Origin: CAZDBA01 sp964503615
GTDB lineage: Bacteria > Planctomycetota > Planctomycetia > Pirellulales > Pirellulaceae
Direction of reading: 5' to 3'
Length of the DNA: 37,357 bases
Assembly (NCBI GenBank): GCA_964503615.1
Contig: CAZDBA010000025.1
Span: 1 to 37,357 of the forward strand
Below, in pieces: positions 18,005 to 24,643 of the stretch; position 1 is the stretch's first letter, and each line of letters opens with the position of its first letter. The translations under genes and the position numbers were made by a program. Below the pieces are notes generated by a model. That model ran no database searches. It was not told the origin of the DNA and saw only the letters and a list, made by a program, of their open reading frames with translations.

Positions 18005-18856
18005 GTGCCCTCAAAACTTATCCGGACCGTTTCCGAACTGAGAAAATTTGTCGAGACCGCACAGGCAGCGAATCGTTCGATAGGAGTGGTTCCCACGATG
18101 GGAGCTTTGCACGACGGTCACTTCAGCTTGGCTCGCGCCGCAGTCCAACAAGCAGATTTTACGATTGCCACCATTTTCGTTAACCCGACTCAATTTGCTG
18201 CGGGCGAAGACCTGACAACCTACCCGCGGACGCTGGAAGAAGATGTTGAGCAATTGTCCGAATTGGGAATCGATTGCGTTTTCGCTCCCGAGCCGTCAGA
18301 GGTCTATCCGGATGGATTTTCGACTTTTGTGGATCCGCCCCAAGTTTCAAAGTCGCTGGAGGGCGAGCATCGTCCGACTCATTTTCGTGGCGTCGCAACG
18401 GTGGTTTTGAAACTGTTGAATATGACTAGCGCAAACAAAGCTTTCTTTGGACAAAAAGACTACCAACAGTTAGTGGTCGTTCGCCAAATGGTTCGAGACC
18501 TGAACGTTCCCTGCGAAATCGTGGCTTGCCCGACGATGCGAGCAGAAGACGGATTGGCTCTCAGTTCCCGCAATCGAAATTTGTCCGAGCAAGAGCGGCA
18601 GCAAGCGCTCTCGCTTAGTAGTACACTTGAGTTGGCTGAGTCGCTTATTCGCGATGGTGAACGGGATACTCACGTGATCATGAATGAAATGAAACAATCG
18701 TTGATCGACGGCGGGGTCGACACGATTGACTATGCTATGGTTGCCAACGCCGACGATCTGACCATTCCGGATGAGATTGAGTTACCCGCTGTTTGTTTGG
18801 TCGCCGCCTACGTTGGTGGGACTCGTTTGATTGACAACCGTATCGTCCAGGATTGA
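18005..18856 (+). CDS. panC: pantothenate synthetase
   Basis: Joins pantoate and beta-alanine, with ATP, to give pantothenate, the precursor of coenzyme A. The 283 residues fit the family. Visible motifs are PTMGALHDGH (30-39, with the HxGH nucleotide-binding signature), NPTQF (60-64), the FGQKDYQQ segment (148-155) and EDGLALSSRN (181-190). The only start that keeps the N-terminus is GTG 18005, with a weak GAAAG upstream. The stop lies five bases before the ATG of lgt, so the two are probably co-transcribed. No panB or panD is in the window. Confidence 0.95.
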   Translation: MPSKLIRTVSELRKFVETAQAANRSIGVVPTMGALHDGHFSLARAAVQQADFTIATIFVNPTQFAAGEDLTTYPRTLEEDVEQLSELGIDCVFAPEPSEVYPDGFSTFVDPPQVSKSLEGEHRPTHFRGVATVVLKLLNMTSANKAFFGQKDYQQLVVVRQMVRDLNVPCEIVACPTMRAEDGLALSSRNRNLSEQERQQALSLSSTLELAESLIRDGERDTHVIMNEMKQSLIDGGVDTIDYAMVANADDLTIPDEIELPAVCLVAAYVGGTRLIDNRIVQD

Positions 18857-18861
18857 GAGAA

Positions 18862-20136
18862 ATGCAACAGACTTTGTTTCTGATCCCACCTTCTTGGTTT
18901 AACGGCCCGCTCCTGATCGGCTGGTTGGTTATCGGGTTGATCATTATGGCGGTCATCGCTTCCAAATATGGATTCGGTAAGGACCTGTTTGGCTTTCTAC
19001 CCATGTACGGAATCGTCGCCGCTGTGATTTGGTTCGTGTTGCCTTCGCTACAGATCGAAGGACTGGATCCGGCAAACCCAAATGGGGCGATGGTCAGTCA
19101 GGGCTTGGCGATTCGCGGCTATGGGTTCTGTTTGCTACTGGCGATGTCTTCTGCGGTCGGGCTGATCTATTTGCGATGTCGTCAGATCAATTTTGACTTT
19201 GATAAATGTTTGTCTCTGACTTTTTGGATGATTGTTTGCGGGATCATTGGTGCCCGCGTGTTTTACATCGTCCAAAAGTGGGAACAATTTCAAGCTGATA
19301 CGGCTCAAGAATTGGTTGGCAAGCTGTTGGATATGACCCGAGGGGGCTTGGTGGTCTACGGCAGCTTGATCGGCGGTATGTTGGCGGCAATCGTATTTTT
19401 TCGAATCACAAAGTTGCCTTGGCGAAAGGCGATCGACGTGATCGCGCCGGCAATGGTGTTGGGCCTGGCGATCGGACGTGTTGGATGTTTGATGAATGGA
19501 TGTTGTTACGGGGGAATGTGTGATAGTCAGTTGGGCATGCAGTTCCCAGCCGGCTCGCCGCCTTACGTTCATCAAATTTACGAAGGCCATCTGTTGGGCA
19601 TCAAAGGAACGGTCGATGAAGAAAGACACTATTCGCTCCAGGTCGATTCAGTTGAAGAGGGTAGCCTCGCTGAGAAATACGAAATTACTGCCGGGGATCG
19701 CGTCTCGATTCAATCACCAGACAGCCTCTATCTCAAAGGAGTGCATCAGGACGGATTGGATATCGATAAAAAATTGATCGTTAGTAAAGAGCAGGGAATG
19801 TTTCCGATCGAGATCCCGATCGCTGAACTGCCACCCAAAAGTATCAAAGTCCATCCGACTCAGCTCTACAGCTCAGTCAGTGCATTTTTGCTGTGCGGAT
19901 TCCTGTGGTTCTACTATCCACGGCGAAGGTTTGATGGCGAGGTTTTTGCAATCATGATCATCATCTATCCCGTTATACGTTTTATCCTGGAAGCGATTCG
20001 CGTGGACGAAGGGGGCCAGCTCAATACAGGGCTCACGATTTCGCAAATCGTCAGCATCGTGTTGATTCTGATCGGTTTTGGTGTGTGGGCATGGCTTAGA
20101 GTCACTTCCGAGAAACCTGAACCGGTTGTCGCTTAA
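18862..20136 (+). CDS. lgt: prolipoprotein diacylglyceryl transferase with inserted PDZ-like domain
   Basis: Inner-membrane enzyme that transfers diacylglycerol from phosphatidylglycerol to the lipobox Cys of prolipoproteins, the first step of lipoprotein maturation. Seven or so hydrophobic segments are visible. The Lgt signature region appears as GRVGCLMNGCCYGG (about 203), with a YGSLIGG segment before it (Tyr in place of the E. coli His, as in many bacteria), HPTQLYS (about 330) and RFILEAIRVDE near the end. At about 424 residues it is far longer than E. coli Lgt (291). The extra mass (about 235-328) looks like a PDZ-type domain, with VEEGSLAEKYEITAGDRV. ATG 18862 is preferred; a TTG at 18853 overlaps the panC stop. 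Confidence 0.9.
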   Translation: MQQTLFLIPPSWFNGPLLIGWLVIGLIIMAVIASKYGFGKDLFGFLPMYGIVAAVIWFVLPSLQIEGLDPANPNGAMVSQGLAIRGYGFCLLLAMSSAVGLIYLRCRQINFDFDKCLSLTFWMIVCGIIGARVFYIVQKWEQFQADTAQELVGKLLDMTRGGLVVYGSLIGGMLAAIVFFRITKLPWRKAIDVIAPAMVLGLAIGRVGCLMNGCCYGGMCDSQLGMQFPAGSPPYVHQIYEGHLLGIKGTVDEERHYSLQVDSVEEGSLAEKYEITAGDRVSIQSPDSLYLKGVHQDGLDIDKKLIVSKEQGMFPIEIPIAELPPKSIKVHPTQLYSSVSAFLLCGFLWFYYPRRRFDGEVFAIMIIIYPVIRFILEAIRVDEGGQLNTGLTISQIVSIVLILIGFGVWAWLRVTSEKPEPVVA

Positions 20137-20578
20137 CCGAAAACATTCAGGCGGAGGTCTCTGTACGAGCTTGTGCAAGAGGCAAGTTAAATCAATCAGT
20201 CAGTCGAGCGGTAATGTCCAGAATTTTAAAAAGTTATTGTTGGCTTTTTGTCTGATCTCAAATGCAAGACAAGACCGTGCTAACCAGCATCACCCACTCG
20301 AATCCAGAACGTTTATCCGATTTTCAAGCCGTCCAAGGACTGAATAAACGGCAGAAGAAAACAGGTTTTCCGGACAACCCAGATTTGAAGAATCGGGCCG
20401 TGGAGGCAACAATGCGGCTGTCCTAATAACTGGGACCTTTCGGATTCACCGTTTTTTAGTGATTTTGCCAGCAAATTGAAGAGTCGCGTTCTATTGACCG
20501 AGTTTCACGCTCTTTGCCGATGATCGAAAATCGGCCAAAATATCAGGGAACTTTCTCCAGCGAGTATCGTCCATCTCA
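20137..20578. other. intergenic region upstream of the sigma factor gene
   Basis: About 440 bases between lgt and the ECF sigma gene, both on the + strand. I see no gene in it. The only element I can support is the ECF-type promoter at its right end (20547-20571). Weak short inverted repeats, such as one flanking about 20310-20347, are not convincing. Confidence 0.4.
20547..20571 (+). promoter_or_regulatory. putative ECF sigma-factor promoter
   Basis: GGAAC at 20547-20551 and CGTC at 20568-20571 are separated by 16 bases, matching the general ECF pattern of a GGAAC -35 box and a CGTC -10 box. It sits directly before the ECF sigma gene, consistent with autoregulation. The -10 box ends eight bases before the ATG, so transcription would start at or within a few bases of the start codon. 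Confidence 0.55.
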
Positions 20579-21187
20579 ATGAACAAACTGTCGGTTCACG
20601 AAGAAGATCAGGTTTTGATAGATCAAACTCTGGATGGCCAAACTGCGGCCTTTGGAGATTTGGTGCGCAAGTATCAAGATCGATTGTTTAACGGCATGGT
20701 GTACATGCTGCGAAACGAAGCGGAAGCCGAAGACGTTGTTCAGGATGCGTTCATTTTGGCTTTGACTCGGCTGGAAACGTTTCACGGAAAAAGTGCATTT
20801 TTCACTTGGTTGTATCGCATTGCGTACAACGTGGCCGTCTCCAGAATCCGCCGTCGCAAGCCTACCATTTCCTTGGCCGCTAACGATGATGATTCGCGGC
20901 CGATGGATTTTGAAGGTAACGCTCCAGCTCCGGACGAACGAATGAGCCGTTCCGAGGATATCAGCCAATTGCAAAATGCGATGGGGCGGTTATCCGAAGA
21001 ACATCGTGCCGTTCTGGTTTTAAGAGAAATGGAGCAATTGGACTATGAAGCGATTTCCGAAATTCTCGAATTGCCGATTGGTACAGTTCGCAGCAGGATA
21101 CATCGCGCCCGAGAACAATTGAAACAGCAGCTCGAATTTTTGATGAGCAAAAAAGAAGACGATCCAAGTAACATTAATGGACCCTGA
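20579..21187 (+). CDS. ECF-family RNA polymerase sigma factor
   Basis: Group IV (ECF) sigma-70 factor of 202 residues, containing only regions 2 and 4. Region 2 includes AFGDLVRKYQDRLFN, the RNEAEAEDVVQDAFI stretch and FFTWLYRIAYNVAVSRIRRR (about residues 24-100). An acidic linker follows. Region 4 (about 125-190) has LSEEHRAVLVLREMEQLDY and the helix-turn-helix EILELPIGTVRSRIHRAREQLK. It would direct RNA polymerase to GGAAC/CGTC-type promoters; one lies immediately upstream of its own start. The next gene on the strand encodes a probable membrane anti-sigma factor, the usual partner. The signal it responds to cannot be read from the sequence. Confidence 0.94.
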   Translation: MNKLSVHEEDQVLIDQTLDGQTAAFGDLVRKYQDRLFNGMVYMLRNEAEAEDVVQDAFILALTRLETFHGKSAFFTWLYRIAYNVAVSRIRRRKPTISLAANDDDSRPMDFEGNAPAPDERMSRSEDISQLQNAMGRLSEEHRAVLVLREMEQLDYEAISEILELPIGTVRSRIHRAREQLKQQLEFLMSKKEDDPSNINGP

Positions 21188-21288
21188 ATTAACTGAACAC
21201 AAAGCCCTTTAATGGAAGAGCGAATTCAAAACCTGACGACCTTTGAACCCGCTTCCCACCAATCCAACTTGTAGCAACTACTTAATTC

Positions 21289-22854
21289 ATGTCGAACACT
21301 TCCCATCAACAACTGATCTACGATTTAGTCGACGGACAACTGTCGACTGAGCAAATTCAGCGTGCCCAGCAACTGATCGCAAATGACCCGAAACTGGCGA
21401 GTTTGTACGAAACGTTGCGTCACCAACAGACGATGCTGCGCGATTTGCCCCAGCACTCGCTGGACGATTCGTTTGCTGATCAAGTTGTCCGCGCCGCTGA
21501 GGCCGAAGGGTTGTTTGCTCAAGAACGATTGGCTCGTAAAGAGGCCACCGTCAGCACACCAAAAACCGCTGGCGCAAAACAAGGGTTTTCGAATTGGCGC
21601 GGTGCTGCTGCAGCGATCATTGGACTGGCGGCTCTGCTGCTCATTTCGCTGTTCGTAATTCCGCCACAGCAACAGCAGTTTAAAACCGCCGCAAATTCGG
21701 AATCCGCGGCCAGGGTGGACAAAGAAGCAGGTGACGACGATGCGAAAGATAAAGTAGCCCCGATCGATAAATCAGTTCAAGAAGTTGGTAGTAAGCCTCT
21801 CGCCAATGTGGAAAATTCTCAGAAACGTAGAGCAGAAACAGACAGCTCACCGAAACAGGCTGCGGGTTTGATGGCTCGTGAAGATGCTGCCAGTCCTGAA
21901 GACCAATTTGCTGCAGAAGCCGATGTTGTTGAAATCGATACTCCTGGAGGAGCTTTAAGGCTCATGCCAGGTTCCCGAGCGGCACCTGAACCACCGGCGC
22001 CGTTTAACGATACTGCGTCAATAGAGGTGGACAATCTAAAGGTTGAAGGGGCTCGACAAGGGGGAGGGTTTTCCGATCCAAATGAGGGAGTTCCGCAAAA
22101 CGGGGAGCTGACTCTGGGATCTTCACGAGGAAGCGCCGACCAAATTTTGTTTGTCAGTTTGAATCAAGACCAAAAATCATGGCTCTTCTTGCAAGAGTCG
22201 TTCAAAACCAATGGGCTCGAAATTGAGTGGGCGGAACTGCAGCCGGAATTTTTTCAACGGGAAGGTGATGAAGCCCCAGGGGAAGACATTGATCCAACTA
22301 GAAAGAAGAGAGAATTCAGAACCTTGAATCAACTTGCATTCAATGTTCGAACAACACCTGAAAAAATGAGGGCGACAATGCTTCAGCTGCGTGGTCAGGC
22401 CGACGTGGTCGGAGTCGACTCGCAGCACGATCCCAGACGTTTGGGCGACGACTCGGTTGCAGATAACCCAGAGATTGCGTATGCCACTAGACTGAGAACG
22501 TTCCAGTTAGCTCAAAAAGAATCGGATGGCAACAAGGCCCCAGCAGTGCACCAGCAAGGTCAACAAAAAAGCGAAAGTGCTGACGGGCCAGGTTTTTCGG
22601 AGATTGAAAAAGCAAATCAAATTGCTACTGAAGAAGAGAAACGTGTTGCTCAAGAGATTCGAGAACTTAACCAATTCTTTCGATTGGATCCTGAAACAGG
22701 AAGCCCTCAACTAAAGAACTACACGTTGGTCATTCGATTCGAAGCCTCTCCTGAAGTCGCTTCGCCTTTCGCAGACGTGGAGAGCGCTGAAAGCCAGCAA
22801 GCTGACTCAATCGCTGAACCCGCAACCGAACCAGTTCCACCGTCTGAAAAGTAG
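21289..22854 (+). CDS. probable membrane-spanning anti-sigma factor
   Basis: Protein of 521 residues encoded 101 bases after the ECF sigma gene. The N-terminal about 100 residues (LIYDLVDGQLSTEQIQ, then NDPKLASLYETLRHQQ) look like a cytoplasmic anti-sigma domain. No Cys and no HxxxCxxC motif is present, so it is not a zinc-binding (ZAS) type. One membrane helix follows (about 108-126). The remaining about 390 residues are outside the membrane. They include a low-complexity Ala/Glu/Asp-rich linker, a segment beginning ILFVSLNQDQKSW, a second conserved-looking block with VRTTPEKMRATMLQLRGQ, and an acidic C-terminus. The large outer part may sense an envelope signal. The role is inferred from position and topology, not from a recognised family. 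Confidence 0.72.
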   Translation: MSNTSHQQLIYDLVDGQLSTEQIQRAQQLIANDPKLASLYETLRHQQTMLRDLPQHSLDDSFADQVVRAAEAEGLFAQERLARKEATVSTPKTAGAKQGFSNWRGAAAAIIGLAALLLISLFVIPPQQQQFKTAANSESAARVDKEAGDDDAKDKVAPIDKSVQEVGSKPLANVENSQKRRAETDSSPKQAAGLMAREDAASPEDQFAAEADVVEIDTPGGALRLMPGSRAAPEPPAPFNDTASIEVDNLKVEGARQGGGFSDPNEGVPQNGELTLGSSRGSADQILFVSLNQDQKSWLFLQESFKTNGLEIEWAELQPEFFQREGDEAPGEDIDPTRKKREFRTLNQLAFNVRTTPEKMRATMLQLRGQADVVGVDSQHDPRRLGDDSVADNPEIAYATRLRTFQLAQKESDGNKAPAVHQQGQQKSESADGPGFSEIEKANQIATEEEKRVAQEIRELNQFFRLDPETGSPQLKNYTLVIRFEASPEVASPFADVESAESQQADSIAEPATEPVPPSEK

Positions 22855-22991
22855 CCACGGACATACTCTCAGGCATTTTTTGGATCGCTTTAGCCCGGGG
22901 CGGTACCTAACCTGCTGGTGGCGTGAGCCGACGTGACTCCAATGGCACGCATTTACTTTAGTCGTTTTTAGCCACGATAGTGGCGGTAGAA

Positions 22992-23095
22992 TGTAGCGCA
23001 TGGCTACAACCTGTCACCCCATTCGGGGTTAAAGTAGTGCTATTAGGCTGACGCCAACGTCAGTTCATGTGTCGGCCTCTGGCCTAAAATGAACT
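22992..23095. repeat. cluster of four hairpins between convergent genes
   Basis: Successive perfect inverted repeats: TGTAGC/GCTACA (22992-22997 with 23003-23008), ACCCC/GGGGT (23016-23020 with 23025-23029), CTGACG/CGTCAG with a CCAA loop (23048-23053 with 23058-23063), and AGTTCAT/ATGAACT (23062-23068 with 23089-23095) enclosing two GGCC tetramers. The last arm overlaps the stop codon of the minus-strand propeller gene. T-runs are absent, so these look like dispersed palindromic elements rather than classical terminators, although they could end or stabilise both convergent transcripts. Confidence 0.65.
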
Positions 23096-24635
23096 ACTCG
23101 CTTGGCAAGTAATTTAACGTGTAATACGCGACCGGATGCCAGAGTGGTTGGTCCTCTTTAGATCGGATTCCATCCATGTGTAATTCATGGACGTGACCGA
23201 TCTGTAGACCTTCAACAACCAGACGAACCGATCTTCCATCCTCCGAAACGATCGCCTCTTTGATGGTTGCCGTGGTGGCGTCGACCTCCGGACTCCCGTA
23301 GCTCTTCTGATAGATGTAGGTATAAGTCGGCAAACGGTAAGAAGTAACATCACCTGCCGCCTGCGGGTCTACCGGTTTAGTGAACGTTAAATCAAAGCCA
23401 TCCGGGTTTACTTTCATCGTGAGGACTTCGAAAGGAACTTTACCTGTCCATTCCAAACGTTCCAGCGAGTAGTCGCTTGTTCCTCTTGAACCCCAGCCGC
23501 GATTGGTTCCGCCCACAAACATCGCCCCGTTCTCGCCCTGTGCCATCGCCAACGTTCCACAATCAAAACCTTCGCAAAAGGGAAACGCTGCACCTTGGTA
23601 GTGACCATTAACCTTTTGCAAATCAACTCGCATAACCCAGCTGAAAGTTTGATCGCCGACAAACATTTGATTTTGAAACGGCCCGAACTTTCCATCCGAA
23701 GTATCACAGAGTATTCCGCTGGCCGATTGTCCCAGCTTCTTATAGGGGAACATGATGGCGGGTGGTTCCAGTTGTGGGATCCGTTCGGCCTCGGTCATGA
23801 TCCGCGAACCACTTTTCGGCTTTTCGGGCTGCTCGCCCATCGTGGCTTGTACCTTGGGTTCCGAAAACCAGTCCAGTCCGACTGGGTTACCTTGAAACGA
23901 ACCTTCTTTTAGCCATTTCAAGGTGCACGTACCGTTCCAGGGTCCCTGATTGTCGGTGTAAAAGCACGCACCATCAGTGTTGAAACCGATTCCGCCTGGA
24001 GAACGAAGACCACTACACGTTGGCGTGACCGTTCCATCCGGCGAAACGCGAACACACCATCCTCGATACTTGTTCTCGCTTGTGAACGAGCCGGTCAAAC
24101 AAAGCGCGACCCACATGTTTCCCTGCTCATCAAATTGTGAACCAAACGCGTACTCGTGATAGTCACCGTCGATGCCCCATTCGTCCGTAACCGTCTCGAT
24201 TCGTTCGGCAAACCCATCCCGATTAGCATCTATCAGCCTTGAAATCTCTCCGCGCTGCGTGGCATAAAGTGAGTTGTCCCGATAGGCCATTCCAAGTACT
24301 TCATGCAAGCCTTGAGCAAACAGTTTCGACTCAATATTCTCGATGTCTTTTCGTAGTGGATCGGCAAACATGTAGATGTCACCGCGTCGGGAGGAAACTG
24401 CCAGGCGACCGTCTGGCATGATCGTCATCGCACCGACTTCCAGCAACGTATCGGCCGGGACTGGAATCTTTTTGATCGTGTAATACTCGTTTTGTTTTTC
24501 CAGTCCTTGTGCAAAGAGTGATTCTGGCAGCACAAGCGAACCGGTAATTACGATCGCCAGAGCAAGAGAAGCAAGCGGTAGACGTCGAACGAAGTTTTGA
24601 ATAAGCATAGTGTTTAGTTCGTTTTTAAGAATCAT
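23094..24635 (-). CDS. secreted beta-propeller protein
   Basis: Exported protein of about 513 residues. A signal peptide ends near LPESLFAQG. The mature part has repeated strands typical of NHL/SGL-like or PQQ-dehydrogenase-like propellers (MTIMPDGRLAVSS, GMAYRDNSLYATQRGEISRL, AFGSQFDEQGNMWVALC, RVSPDGTVTP, GAMFVGGTNRGWG). The C-terminal about 110 residues form a separate beta domain. Similar proteins are often paired with planctomycete multihaem cytochromes, as here, where it follows the cytochrome gene directly. The frame extends to a TTG at 24650, overlapping the cytochrome stop. ATG 24635 is the first good start, and ATG 24608 would give a more normal signal peptide. Substrate and redox role are unknown; no haem motif is present. 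Confidence 0.82.
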   Translation of the reverse strand: MILKNELNTMLIQNFVRRLPLASLALAIVITGSLVLPESLFAQGLEKQNEYYTIKKIPVPADTLLEVGAMTIMPDGRLAVSSRRGDIYMFADPLRKDIENIESKLFAQGLHEVLGMAYRDNSLYATQRGEISRLIDANRDGFAERIETVTDEWGIDGDYHEYAFGSQFDEQGNMWVALCLTGSFTSENKYRGWCVRVSPDGTVTPTCSGLRSPGGIGFNTDGACFYTDNQGPWNGTCTLKWLKEGSFQGNPVGLDWFSEPKVQATMGEQPEKPKSGSRIMTEAERIPQLEPPAIMFPYKKLGQSASGILCDTSDGKFGPFQNQMFVGDQTFSWVMRVDLQKVNGHYQGAAFPFCEGFDCGTLAMAQGENGAMFVGGTNRGWGSRGTSDYSLERLEWTGKVPFEVLTMKVNPDGFDLTFTKPVDPQAAGDVTSYRLPTYTYIYQKSYGSPEVDATTATIKEAIVSEDGRSVRLVVEGLQIGHVHELHMDGIRSKEDQPLWHPVAYYTLNYLPSE

Positions 24636-24643
24636 TTGCACAT

